A stretch of 64,000 nt of DNA from Ecdyonurus torrentis (GCA_949318235.1 OX439132.1:5254886-5318885); one strand, 5' to 3'; positions 13,360-25,315 are shown, counted from the stretch's first letter. Numbers and translations: made by a program. Notes: generated by a model not told the origin, from the letters alone.

Positions 13360-13363
<4 letters not shown>
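13354..13363. repeat. left target-site duplication of the SINE (putative)
   Basis: ATAAATTATG next to the poly(T) end. It pairs with ATAAAGTTATG at 13767-13777, differing by one inserted base. Confidence 0.5.
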
Positions 13364-13390
<27 letters not shown>

Positions 13391-13766
13391 GCTTGCCATA
13401 ATTGTGTTATTGTGCTATACACCAATCCCAGTCCCAGTCAAGATATGTCTTATCGACAGGTAAGGACTTTCCAATTAATGGAAAAGCATACACGGGCCGG
13501 CCACGGCCTAAGTACACAGCCCGGCATTCGCTATGACAGCCTAGAGAACCCGTGGAAACATCTAGGCAGGCTGGTCGGTGCAATCACATCAATCATGCAC
13601 CTCCCGAATACTGTGCGTCGTCATGGAATGCATGCAAAAATGCATCGTGCAACGTGTTGTGCTCTCACACTTCACGTACGCACCCAGCAGTGGCTCGAAC
13701 CTATACTCGATGAGGAGTACAGAGTTGCGAGTCAGCTGCCTTCACCACTCGGCCATACCAGCTCGT
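13364..13766 (-). mobile_element. tRNA-headed SINE with poly(A) tail
   Basis: On the minus strand the element starts GAGCTGGTATGGCCGAGTGG. That includes a textbook Pol III A box (TGGCCGAGTGG, 13745-13755), followed 43 bases later by a B box (GGTTCGAGCC, 13692-13701). A GC-rich body of about 300 bp follows, then 26 A (T at 13365-13390). Near-identical short sequences flank it: ATAAATTATG (13354-13363) and ATAAAGTTATG (13767-13777), a likely target-site duplication. The head resembles a serine- or leucine-type tRNA at the D arm, but the anticodon and acceptor stems no longer pair well. The body resembles no SINE core domain I can name. Transcription would be by Pol III and mobility by a partner LINE, neither seen here. 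Confidence 0.85.
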
Positions 13767-13777
13767 ATAAAGTTATG
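13767..13777. repeat. right target-site duplication of the SINE (putative)
   Basis: ATAAAGTTATG immediately outside the tRNA-like head, matching 13354-13363 with a one-base indel. Confidence 0.5.
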
Positions 13778-14828
13778 CATAAATGTTACTGGATTGAGCT
13801 AGCATTATTACGTATTTTTTTCAATAAACAATGTAAAAATAATAATAATAATAATAAAAAAAACATCGATACTAAAATCATTAAATTGTCTATACAGAAA
13901 ATATAAAATTAGCTTTTTAATACAAAGCCAGTAAACAAATAAAATTACCTCTTTTTTTAATCGTATCAATTATATATATTTGTGTGTGTTATGTCTTATT
14001 TTGTTACGTATATAACTGCATAATAAATATTGATTAGAAAGTTGAAAATGAATTAGCCATAGTGACGTCTGGTTGCTCGTCTCATGGCAATAAAGTCAAC
14101 ATTAGTGGCGCCAGACTTATGTACGTACTCTATACTGTACGCCCAGCTAACTTGATGTTTACACAATCCAACGAGTTCGTTATATTTTCAGCTGCAATCT
14201 AATTCAAAATTATTACAACAGCTCATTTAATTATCTTATAAACAACATGAGCTTTTTTTTAATGTTATTATTTACATGATGTTCATTATTAAATTATCTT
14301 TATTATGTTTATATAATCAACGTTCTATCATAATGTTTATAGCTTTGTATAAAAGTTTATTAAATTATAGAAACTTATAGCTAACGGAGTATCTGTTTTT
14401 AAAATGATAAATATTTTATGATTTTATTTTTATCAATGGTATTAAAACTGTGATAAAATACAATATTGAAGTGCAATAAATTTTGTAATCTAAGTTTTAT
14501 ATTTAAATTTAAAATATGATTTATACTCAAACTGCAATCAATTTCCGACCTACTTTACGTACATACAAAATTGTCAATCTAACTTGTGAAATTACAATTT
14601 AATGTTCATCACACGAGAAATTACTTGTTGATTTGTGTTATTTACTATGTGAATCACAACAAGGAAAATCAATTGTAACTACGAGGAGATGAGATTTTGT
14701 AACAGTCACGTTATCAACGATATTTGCTTTTCATATCATTATAAAGTTATTGGTAAAAATTATGCTTTTTTATGCAAGTGAAGCGTGGAGAGGGAGAGAC
14801 AGAGAGAGAATAACATATTTTACGATAA
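13778..14828. other. AT-rich stretch with a small GC-richer patch
   Basis: No gene is recognised. AATAAT repeats lie near 13838-13856. The patch at about 14055-14160 is GC-richer and has an inverted match (CCATAGTGACGTCTGG against CCAGACTTATG), but I cannot assign it. Confidence 0.5.
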
Positions 14829-15127
14829 TATGAAAGACTAAAAAAAATAGGGGATAATTTTATTTTGTATTTTAAAAAAGGGCATTATCCTGAATCGATT
14901 GATATGCAAATTTCTAATTTTTGAGTTTTTTTTTTTTTTTTTTTTTTTTTTGAAATGAAAAAATGACGTTACGGGCATGAAATTATGCGTGTGGGCATAA
15001 GAAAAGTTGACGCCTTTGATGTCATTTAGTGGCTTTAAAAAATAATTAAATATACTTAACAAACTCAAAAATTATTTAAGACAATGTTTTGTTTTAGAAT
15101 ATGTGCAATAAAATCACCCCTTATTTT
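14829..15127. mobile_element. second copy of the 33241 foldback element, interrupted by poly(T)
   Basis: It is collinear with 33241-33568: AGACTAAAAAAAAT, then GGCATTATCCTGAATCGATTGAT, CTAATTTTTGAG, GTTGACGCC, AAAATAATTAAA, AAACTCAAAAATTA and AATAAAATCACCCC. Where the other copy continues GAGTTCATTACGC, this one has 26 T (14926-14951). The right arm lacks the GCAAATCAATCAATTCAGG segment, so pairing with the left arm is incomplete. Confidence 0.7.
14926..14951. repeat. poly(T) run inside the foldback copy
   Basis: 26 T at a position where the homologous element at 33241 has ordinary sequence. This could be slippage expansion or a small insertion. Confidence 0.85.
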
Positions 15128-15154
15128 TGTCCTTCCCCATTATAAGAAATGAAA

Positions 15155-15219
15155 AACGTTATTGACCCAGGCAGGTCATAGTAGCAGCTACAACAAGCGT
15201 TGGTCTAGTCATTATACTC
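15155..15219 (-). repeat. dispersed repeat shared with 63200-63263
   Basis: Read on the minus strand, this contains GACTAGACCAACGCTTGTTG and CTGCCTGGGTCAAT, matching GACTAGAGCAACGCTTGTTG and CTGCCTGGGTTAAT at 63209-63260. ATTATTGACCCAGGTA at about 54719 may be a third fragment. Confidence 0.55.
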
Positions 15220-15702
15220 ACTAATAATAGGTATTCAACTATATATATTTAAAAATAATTTTCAAGAATCTTATCTAAATATCTAACGACAAACTTAAAC
15301 TAATAATGTGAATTTTGATCAGTATAATGTTCCAAGTTTGAGTGTGTAGTGTAGTATACGTATTAGCATATTGATTTCGCTGCAAAGTTATTTTTCATGA
15401 TTAAAGAAGTAAAATTCAGCTGTAAAATAAAAAATTGCTCTATTATCTAAAATATATAAATATTAACATACCCTAACAACAATGTATGTATAGAAGTGGA
15501 ATTGACCTAATTTATAAACCTTCCTCTTTTGTGAAGATAGCATTGTAAAAATAAATTATCAGTGCTGAGAATATAGGATATGAATTACATGGCAGAATTT
15601 TTTTATGACCAAAAAAATAGAAGATGAATATATGTAAAAACTTTGTCACCGAAAAAAGACTATTTTTTTTTTGTACTTTCGGAGTTAAAAATATATAATA
15701 TC
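15220..15702. other. AT-rich non-coding stretch
   Basis: Nothing recognisable. It separates the foldback copy from the duplicated tRNA-like segment. Confidence 0.55.
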
Positions 15703-15886
15703 TGAAAGGGTTTAGCTTTCGTGTTACACCGTGTTATATAAGCAGTAAACTGACATTGAAAAGGAATTCGGCTCGACCGGGACTCGAACCCGGATCTTTG
15801 GTTTCCCAGACCACTGCGTTAACCATTACGCTACCGAGACTCCTTCCAATCCAACATCATTCACTGCTCATATATAGTCAGCTTTC
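15703..15886 (-). repeat. 184 bp direct repeat, copy 1, carrying a tRNA-like gene
   Basis: Base-for-base identical to 16035-16218, offset 332 bp. The unit includes a 71 nt tRNA-like cloverleaf and flanks on both sides, so this is a segmental duplication rather than two independent insertions of the tRNA alone. The 148 bp spacer (15887-16034) is unique. Confidence 0.95.
15770..15840 (-). tRNA. tRNA-like gene, anticodon reads GGG (copy 1)
   Basis: On the minus strand, GTCTCGG and TCGAGCC form the acceptor stem (five Watson-Crick pairs, one wobble, one T-C mismatch). The D stem GCGT/ACGC and the T stem CCGGG/CCCGG are perfect, with T loop TTCGAGT. The anticodon stem TGGT/ACCA has a G-A mismatch at its base, and the seven-base loop CTGGGAA gives anticodon GGG (proline codon CCC). 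The A box TAGCGTAATGG (15823-15833) and B box GGTTCGAGTCC (15780-15790) are intact. Eukaryotes generally read proline CCN without a GGG tRNA, so a tRNA-derived SINE head or pseudogene is at least as likely as a working tRNA. No T-run terminator follows immediately; the next downstream bases are GAATTCCTTTTC, where TTTT could terminate Pol III. Confidence 0.6.
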
Positions 15887-16034
15887 GCTGCTTGCCATGC
15901 GCGTGCCTTCGTTGGCGCGACAGTTTAAACTGCTAAGCAGTCATGGCGGGTGCTCTTGCGAGCTATATGCCTCCACGTAGAGGGCAGTTATGAGAGTTTG
16001 TAATTTAACGCCTATTTTACACGGGTAGTTTTAA
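15887..16034. other. unique spacer between the two tRNA-like repeats
   Basis: The first 100 bp are GC-rich for this window (CATGCGCGTGCCTTCG, GTTGGCGCGACAG), ending in AT-rich sequence. No feature is recognised. Confidence 0.5.
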
Positions 16035-16218
16035 TGAAAGGGTTTAGCTTTCGTGTTACACCGTGTTATATAAGCAGTAAACTGACATTGAAAAGGAATT
16101 CGGCTCGACCGGGACTCGAACCCGGATCTTTGGTTTCCCAGACCACTGCGTTAACCATTACGCTACCGAGACTCCTTCCAATCCAACATCATTCACTGCT
16201 CATATATAGTCAGCTTTC
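16035..16218 (-). repeat. 184 bp direct repeat, copy 2, carrying a tRNA-like gene
   Basis: Identical to 15703-15886 by direct reading. Its last 37 bp are also part of a 44 bp tandem repeat. Confidence 0.95.
16102..16172 (-). tRNA. tRNA-like gene, anticodon reads GGG (copy 2)
   Basis: Same 71 nt sequence and fold as the copy at 15770-15840, with identical A and B boxes. The same doubt applies: it may be a SINE head or pseudogene. Confidence 0.6.
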
Positions 16219-16269
16219 TAGTCAGTCCAACATCATTCACTGCTCATATATAGTCAGCTTTCTAGTCAG
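16182..16269 (+). repeat. two tandem 44 bp units
   Basis: Units 16182-16225 and 16226-16269 each begin TCCAACATCATTCACTG and end CTTTCTAGTCAG. The sequence also occurs once at the end of the first 184 bp repeat, where the final TAGTCAG is absent, so the tandem copy arose after or with the larger duplication. Confidence 0.9.
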
Positions 16270-17490
16270 TAAATATCTAATTTACAGAAACTTTCAAATT
16301 TATGGAACGGAGTTAAAAGTTGTGCTAAATTTTTACAAATATTTAAAAATAAAAAAAATAATAATTGATGGTGAAATATTATTTCTATAAATAATATATT
16401 ATCTACAATTTTTTACAGGTAGACTTACGTAATAAAAATGAGAACCATACAATTTTTTGTATATTTAGTCACTCTTATGGGGGCAATATTTCTGTACCTA
16501 CAACACAGACCATATTAATGTGATAAAATAAATCTTTGCTGTACCCATACACTGTAAATAATACATACAGTTACGTAACAAATTTATTGATTTTATAATG
16601 TTTCTTTTGGGACTCTTTATTTACGTAAGGTGAGACTAAAAAATGTGTTTATTTATTTGAAAAAAATCAAGAACAAATTGTCAATTTTTGCAATATTTGG
16701 TGCTTTATCGCAATTTGCAAAAGTGGTTTTAGGAAAGAAAAATCTACTTCTACTGGATTACTAGCATAAACTATTCTACTAAAATATAAGCAGATGATTT
16801 TGCGTTACTGTCTCGATTTAGAAGAGAAAAATTCAAATAAGAAATTTTTAAAATGTTGCAATGTAGCTTATTAAGTTCCAAAGCTATTGTTGTCTTTAGT
16901 CTTAAATAACATGGAATTCAGGAAACCAATAGATTTGAGGCTTAGTTGGCTACAGTAAAGAAAAAAAATCAGCATTGAGGAAAAAGTTTAACTCAATTTA
17001 TAGCTACTTCATTCCCCCATAAAAAAAAAAGCATGTTAAATTGAGACAGTAACACAAAGTCGTCTGGTAGCACTTTGTTATAGTATTGTTGAGTTTGTTT
17101 AGTTTTTCATTATACTCACTTGTGCAAATCTTTCTATTCAATAGAAAAAAAAAACTATTGATAACGTTCCATTACTTTGAAGGGGGTTAAAACTCACCTT
17201 TTACACCAAGTATCCAGGTTGCATTTACCATAAAGTTACATCGGGTAATCCGAATATTTTAAATCACGAAACAAACAAATACAATTCCATCAAGTAACAG
17301 AATAAAAACGGCATGTAAACAAAAACATATTTTTTACAATAATAATTATTTTCTATGAACTATTTTTATTGAAAAATATATTTTAACATTTTATCCAAGA
17401 CACACTAAAAAATGAGAATTGAAGACCTTGTTCACAATTGTTCAACTTGTAGCAATTTTTTTTTATATATAATATATTATTGAATTAATA
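16270..17490. other. AT-rich non-coding stretch
   Basis: No gene is recognised. The sequence is ordinary AT-rich DNA without long homopolymers. Confidence 0.6.
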
Positions 17491-17688
17491 GCTATGACGT
17501 TTTCAAGCGTTGAAATGCGAACAAAAAATCGTAAGTGACGTCATAAACGTTAGAAGAACTGAATGAAAAGATACGTTTTTAGAGAATATAACTTTGATGT
17601 TTATTTCGATGAAGTACGTACTTATACTTGTGACGTCATTTACGTTTTTATCATTAAATTGTCAACGCTTTAGTGACGTCATAACCTT
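17491..17688. mobile_element. foldback element with CRE palindromes in both arms
   Basis: The left arm (about 17491-17553) and right arm (about 17623-17688) are imperfect inverted repeats of about 65 bp. Both contain AAGCGTTGA, AACGTAA/ATCGTAA and TGACGTCA blocks in mirrored order. Perfect TGACGTCA lies at 17536-17543, 17631-17638 and 17674-17681; the fourth, outer left position is degenerated to TGACGTTT. The right arm is shared with 8036-8110. Confidence 0.6.
17536..17681. promoter_or_regulatory. cluster of three TGACGTCA octamers
   Basis: Exact CREB/ATF consensus palindromes at 17536, 17631 and 17674 (start positions), all within the foldback element. Occupancy is unknown. Confidence 0.45.
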
Positions 17689-17779
17689 AAATTACATGAT
17701 ACTTAAAATATTGCTAAACTATTTACAAGGTTTATAAAATGTTAAAGTTTAATGCCAAATTTAAACTATAATAAATAAC

Positions 17780-18193
17780 CTACACTCAGAATACAAACTT
17801 GTAGAGGATTTATTATTTTCAAAACTGATATTTAACATTTTCGTGTATCGTCTCTAAATATTCATGCTTATATATGAAATTATAATGCATAGAGAATACC
17901 AAATAGTATTCAGAATTTGATGCTAGAAATGAAGCATTTAAAATGTTTACTTTCTACCAGTGAATGTTTACTTACTACCTGTGAATGGATACTAGTGAAA
18001 TGTGGTAGAGATTGCACTCTAATATTTACGGAGAACCCATGTATCTTTTGAACTCATCATACTTGCATCGACACTGGCCCCTACAATATTGAATATTTAG
18101 CGAAAATTCACCCGTTCTTTGACGCACAATCAAAGTATTTCGTAAAGTTACTTTCTAAACATTTGAGAGTAAACATTTATATTCTGAGTGTAG
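17780..18193. mobile_element. 414 bp element with terminal inverted repeats
   Basis: The left end CTACACTCAGAATACAAA and right end ATTTATATTCTGAGTGTAG are inverted repeats of about 18 bp with one or two differences. The interior lacks coding capacity, so it reads as a MITE. It is flanked by AAATAAC on the left and AAATAAA on the right, a possible but weak target duplication. A 21 bp tandem duplication lies inside. Confidence 0.65.
17945..17986 (+). repeat. 21 bp tandem duplication
   Basis: GTTTACTTTCTACCAGTGAAT is followed directly by GTTTACTTACTACCTGTGAAT, 19 of 21 bases identical. Confidence 0.85.
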
Positions 18194-19182
18194 AAATAAA
18201 AAAATGTTTCATGATTATCGGGAAAAAAATTCAACAATGTCAGTTTTGTTGCTGGTAATACGATGAAAATTAAGGTTATATTTGTATTAACATTATAATT
18301 ATAATGAGGCTAAAATTTACGCTAGAATACATAATAGAAGTTGATGCTTTTGTTTCTGTTGTATTTTAAAACAATGTTTGTTTGTTTTACATTATAATAT
18401 TTGCAGAGTAATTTCAACTGACACAATAATGCGGTCAAATAATTATAATTATCCACATGACAACAATACATTATATTGATATTTTTTATTATTAATACTT
18501 TTACTATATTTTATTTAGTTTTTTTCAGTTGTAAAAACACAATTAATTTTTTGTGAAACGTATAAAATCAAATATATCCATCGTTATAATTTAAAATCAA
18601 CTTCTGTTTAAATGAAAATATTTGGATTAATCATCATAATTGATAAACCTAAAATATATATATATATTTTTTTTTTGTGTTATATGTATGTGTATCAAAT
18701 ATATATATATATATATATATATATTTTATTAATGGCTATTGCTCGTTAGGAAAAATTCTGAATATTTTTTTATGAGCTTTAAATACGTAAAAGTTTATTG
18801 AGTATTACGATCTCAAAGCAGTAGTTTTCTAAAAAAAAAAAAATAAAAAAAATAATAAATAAATAAAAACGCACCACAATGCTAAAAACTATAAAATTAG
18901 GGGTCTCTAAGCATTTTCGTATTGCCTGTGTGGTTGGCTAGCGCGCACCGCCGGTAAACGCCATTGAAATTAAACAAAGAAAGTTACATGAGCTATTTTT
19001 GGAGAATAATAACATTGAGAGTTTTGATTACAATTTAATACTATAAAGTAAACCTTCTAACTTGATTAAGTGAACTTTTTTTAAGAGAGAGAGAGAGAGA
19101 GAGAGTAGAGAAGTGTTGAATGATTTCATAGTAATCAATCTATTAGCTGCTAGTAAGTTGGGGGAGTGGGAGTGAGTAGGAG

Positions 19183-19237
<55 letters not shown>

Positions 19238-19838
19238 ATGTTACGAACATGTTAAACACGACAGCAATCGTATGTTACACTACCTTGCACATTTATTATT
19301 ACTATTTTTTTCAAATTAATAAAACATGTATTGTATATTTAATTAATCAAATATCACAGTTATATTAAAATTTCAGATTTGTAATTAATATTTTAATTAT
19401 TGCTTACATTAAAGTTATAATGTAACTTGTTGCATTTATGATTGCATTTTATTATATTACAATACCGAGAAAGTTTTCATTATTAATATAACTAATTATA
19501 ATGCGCATATAAATCGTGTTTATAATTTATGAAATTACTGTGTACTATATTATATATAGTATATAATAATTATTTTGAAGTATATTTGTTGTATAATTTA
19601 TATTTCAATTTCCATATATATATAATAAATAATAATAACAATATATTATACAGTTTCTTTCATTCTTATAGTAGTTATAGTGCAATTGGATAACTTGTTT
19701 AAAAGTGTACTAGTATTATGTGTGTATTACTGTGTATGTAATATGTATATACAATATAATAATAAAAATCTTAAAAATATAATGTTTTTTCTTAATTTTT
19801 TTTTACTTTTTTAACACGAAAAAGTTACAAATTTAGTG
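18194..19838. other. AT-rich stretch with TA and GA microsatellites
   Basis: No gene is recognised. It holds short (TA)n near 18655-18666 and at 18701-18724, (GA)n at 19085-19105 and 19187-19234, and an isolated GC-richer patch at about 18925-18960 (GGCTAGCGCGCACCGCCGG) with no identity. Confidence 0.6.
19187..19234. repeat. (GA)n microsatellite
   Basis: About 24 GA dinucleotides, with a shorter 10-unit array 80 bp upstream (19085-19105). Confidence 0.95.
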
Positions 19839-19914
19839 CACACTTTTGCCATTTCACGTAAGAACGATGCTCATTTAAAATCTAGTAACTTTCATAGAAG
19901 TTAGCAAAAGTGTG
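19839..19914. repeat. inverted repeat with perfect 11 bp arms
   Basis: CACACTTTTGC (19839-19849) and GCAAAAGTGTG (19904-19914) are perfect complements separated by 54 bases. They may be the termini of a very small MITE. Confidence 0.6.
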
Positions 19915-20805
19915 AAGCTGTAAGAAGTTTTACATTTTTTATATAATCTAGATCTTTATAAAAATATAAAAAGTAAAATACGCGAATATAAGTACTTAGA
20001 GTTAAAAGAAAAAAAAAAAAAAAAAAAAGCTGAAAAACATTACGTAAAATTTTAGCTGTATGGAATTAAGAAAATAATAAAAGCATTGAAATTCATAACA
20101 CGAATCTACAATTAAAGCTTTTAAAAGATTATTTTAATACTTTCATATTTATAACGATTAAATCTAAAGATTTTTTTTTATGTGATATAAACAGAGTTAA
20201 ACGAGGGAGTGGTTTTAATAAGAAATCCCGTATGTTGTATAAACAATAATAACTGGCACGACGTTGTATAACATGTGGAATAAACCTCAGTACAGTTGTT
20301 GTTCCTCCTTATGTACTTGGTTATTGTATTTTATGTACACAGACACGACATGGGTGTACACAGTTTGGTATTTTCACGCAACTTGTAAATTATTTTAGAA
20401 ATTTTTGTTACCAGTGAGTTTAAGCTTGAATATTTTTAATGTAAGTACTACAAATAGTCCAGAGAGTTTGCTGCATAGAAGAAACTGCTCTAATTTACGC
20501 TTCACAGATGTTCACTTATTTCATAATCTGCATTGCAAATATTTGAACTTTATTTAAAAAAAATGTAATGTAAGTTTCCTAGTTCTTGTCCTGTGGAGTG
20601 TTATTTTGAATTTAGTTTTGATCTCGTTGGCTGATATTCGGAATAATATTCAAAATTATTAATACGTATATCATTATCAAAATTTGATCATAAAATTTAA
20701 TCATACGTAATAATTATTTCGTAAAAGTAACTGATTTATTTCATATGTAACGAGTTAAAGTTCCCCCCTCCCCTTCAAATAATTAATATCGTTTTGAAGC
20801 TCATT
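19915..20805. other. AT-rich non-coding stretch
   Basis: No gene is recognised. Poly(A) lies at about 20009-20028. Confidence 0.6.
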
Positions 20806-20970
20806 GCTGGGATATATTACGTAATTTATGCTGCATTTCTATCATACATAACATAATTATAATATCATGTATTAAATGCTGTTATTTTGGAACTTCATAA
20901 ATATCTATGCTGTACAATAACATATTTAAAATGCTGTGCAGCAATAATTATTACTCATTAAAGTATAAAT
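20806..20970. repeat. diverged GCATAA-family dispersed repeat
   Basis: It contains TTACGTAATTTATGCTGCATTT, CTATGCTGTACAATAAC and ATGCTGTGCAGCAATAAT, shared in part with 38780-38955 and 50550-50720. Confidence 0.45.
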
Positions 20971-23132
20971 TATGTTGATACGATTTATAATCGGGCTAGC
21001 ATAATTAGTAATTAATTAGCATTTTTTTTCCTTACGTGAAAGCTACCTCTTAATCAAAACTTTAGTGTACGGTACGGTATGTCATTATTTAAAACAATGA
21101 GAGAAAAATTAAAAATTGCTATGACATTTAACAATGAGATTTAAGAGCATGAAAACAAAAATTAAATTCCACACTGCAAAATTCTACATAATTGACCCTC
21201 CCACAACCCCATTTTCCTCCAAATATTTGAGTTTCTATACTTAAAAAAGAAATTTCACAAGTAATGCTGTATAGCTATATAATAATAGTAACTCGTTTTA
21301 ATGTTTTATTATCGGGCCTCTATGCTGCATTACAGAAGAGTGACTTTATACAACAGAAGTTTATTTCTTCAGTGGAGCAAAGCTGACTTTGCTGTAGTGC
21401 ATAATTGATCTGACAGCAAACTTTTATAATCTAATCACTTAACGTCTGTCATTTCAAAGTAACGGATCTAGTTAAAGAAACTATTTTAGAACACCTGTGC
21501 TCAATTACATTTTTCTATCTCTTGATACTAAACATTACTAAATGAAACTGTATTTTAAAATGAAAATAACAAGAAAGCAATTTGAAAGAAATGCCTTACA
21601 TTAATCTAACCACCAAACGCAAGAAACTATAAGAAATATGAGATTTTCAGTGAGGATGGGAAGCAAAGATTGTGGGAAGAACTTTTTTTATACATACGAT
21701 TTATAACCACGCACTCGGCAATCTTATCATATATTTCAACTTTATTTTGATCGTGTTTTGCAAAAAAAAAAAAAAAAAAAAAAAAAAGTATAAAATAACG
21801 TATACACATACATTTATCTACTTGTATAAGAAAAAGGAAAGGAATTGATTTTTTGTAACAAACAATCTCACTTTTCAATTATTCTGTTTTCCGTACTGCA
21901 CAGTACATACATATGAACAAAAAATATACCATTTTTTTACACTGAAATAGTAATAATATAAAACGAGTATTATTTGAGATTTTTTATTTCTACCGTTATA
22001 TTATACGATTGCCTATTACGCTTCATTTAACTGTGGTCCATCCCAAATAAACAAATGAACCTCAATTGAGTATTAGATAGACAGACAATTGATTTTAAAT
22101 TAACAATAGCTGGTGATTTCAAATAATGAACTAATTATGTTTTTGTTTTCCATTTGTTACAGGTGCAGTAGTAATATATTTTTATTTCCAACCCAAATGA
22201 TAATGTGCGAGTTACGGAAATAGTGAGTAATTACTTTATGTTGTTTATAATTACGTAAATGTTTTAATTAGATTATTGTCACATTATTCACATAAATTGA
22301 CTGTATAAGTAAATTACCAACATTTCACTTTTATTTAATTACCGAACATTTTGTTATAATGAATCAATTTTAATACTCTAGAGAGCATAATACATATTAT
22401 GTTTATCTAGTAATTTGTCCTAATTAGTTCTTGGGATTAACTTTAAAAATGTACACACGCGATTGTTGGTAATAACATAATATTTAAATTTAAATAAGAA
22501 TAAAATTGCAGCTTAAGTGCGAGTTTTTGAATGGGAAAATTTATTATAACAAACGTGTGCACAGTATCTGTGAAACGTGTGTAGTGTGTACAGCAATACA
22601 TGAATAGAAGAAATTACTTAATTTTTATAATACACTTATGTGATAACAGTATAATTAGTATAAACATTGCTAAATTAGGATTGCATAACTTACTATGCAA
22701 TGTATTTTTTTACTATATTTTTTTATGTACACTCAAATTGTACACAGCATTAATTTCATTCAATAAGTTATGTTGTTGTGGATAAATGTTAGTGAAATTT
22801 AATTAGAGATGTGTATTTCTTTAATCCATGAAGATAAAAGCAAGTAAAAAATAAACGCGCCTTGTAAAAAATTGTGTACTTTTTTTTTAAGAATAATATT
22901 AGTAAATAATAATAATAGAAAAATCAAAATGCTATAAAATTACTTGTTGCAGTAAAGGTTTTTTATATTACTTATATCGTAGCAGTTTTAACTTAACATT
23001 GTTCATTTGTTTATTACGATTTAACTTAAAAATCCGATGAATTTCTTAATAAAAGTAATGCATTTTGAAAATATATATCAAAAGACTAAAATGCAATTTC
23101 CAACAATCTAGGGCGTGAGGTTAAATTCATGC
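20971..23132. other. AT-rich non-coding stretch
   Basis: No gene is recognised. It contains 26 A at 21762-21787. A slightly GC-richer patch at about 21310-21430 has no recognisable identity. Confidence 0.6.
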
Positions 23133-23475
23133 TTAAAAGCCATAGATCACACGAAATAACATGTGCTTTTTAATGATTTAACACAAAATGGAATCTTCAA
23201 AACTGATGACACTTTTTACCAGAATGTAAATGTGGCCCCAGAAGAGAGCTTGAAAAATATTGTAAGCATGCTATTTGCGTGGCTGTTTTGGTTTCTAACG
23301 TCAGAAACAGTAACAATTAGTATGAAAATGTTGTGCAAGTTGCATAAATCAAAATTTTCTGATCACTTCTACGGTGCCACAGTTGGGTTTTGAGACAAAC
23401 TAATGCTATTTAAGTAAGTCCCATCACGTGTTTTGTAATGTAATACTTATGTTTTCTTATGGTCTATGCCTTTAA
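23133..23475 (+). mobile_element. MITE-A copy 3
   Basis: 343 bp, starting TTAAAAGCCATAGATCAC and ending TGGTCTATGCCTTTAA. The CRE position reads TAACGTCA, so the palindrome is lost by one substitution. A 76-codon frame at 23163-23393 lies entirely inside and is incidental. Confidence 0.88.
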
Positions 23476-24392
<917 letters not shown>

Positions 24393-24835
24393 ACACGTTA
24401 TTTTTAAAAATAGTTGTGGACTTTGTTGAGAATCTGTGGAATATAAAAAAATATTTATCACTAAAAACGTAACAAATATTCAAATACATAACAATGCATG
24501 AAATAAGTTTGCTCTATTGCATCTCAATACAACAATGAAACAAAAGAGTAATAAATGCATAAAATATGATATTTTATTGACAGCTTTGACAGATTAATTA
24601 TTTTAACTCTACATTATAAAAACAACTAAATCTGCAATAGAGAGAAGCATTTTAATAGAAAATATTATACACAGTATGTTATAATGAAAACTAACAACTG
24701 AAAAAATAATAATATATAAGAAAAAAAATATTTCAACGCATATTTGTCAAACTGCGAGATCATTACCGTCCAATGCTTTCAAAAGTAAAATTGACATTAT
24801 ATCAAAAACTTACCGACATCCTCACTTTTTATTTT

Positions 24836-24868
<33 letters not shown>

Positions 24869-25244
24869 GATTGACACTTTTTAGAGGGTAGAGTAAATTT
24901 TTACGTTGCAACTCTATAGAATTTTATTTTTCCAAGTTTGTTATTCTTAAATCGATATTTTCCTCTTTTATTTTAATATAAAACTGCTTTTACTGAGAAA
25001 ACGTACACACTAGTTCTAGCACAAGTATCAGTTATTTAATATAAGTATCATTTTTTTTAACAAAAAAAAAAAAAAAAAAACTATACATAAAATTAAAAAA
25101 AAAATCCTTTAAAATGGAAATTTGAAACGCTCCATTAGGTATAACAAAATGAGTTTTCTGCTTTGCTAAATTTAATTTGAATTTTGAAATTTATATTACA
25201 ATGTTAAAGTAATGGGTATTTTTTAATAGTATTATTTTTAGAGA

Positions 25245-25247
<3 letters not shown>

Positions 25248-25312
<65 letters not shown>
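25248..25312. repeat. (GA)n microsatellite
   Basis: About 32 uninterrupted GA dinucleotides. Confidence 0.95.

Positions 25313-25315
<3 letters not shown>

Noticed and set aside
13361..13906. 181-codon open frame, the longest in the window
   Set aside because: It reads the poly(T) tail as polyphenylalanine and then the antisense of the SINE; explained by the mobile element.
15756..15980. 74-codon frame with ARPGLEPGSLVSQTTALTITLP
   Set aside because: The peptide is the antisense translation of the tRNA-like gene (the B box gives GLEPGS-type sequence). The same artefact recurs at 16034-16390.
23163..23393. 76-codon frame
   Set aside because: Lies wholly inside MITE-A copy 3 and is not open in the other copies.
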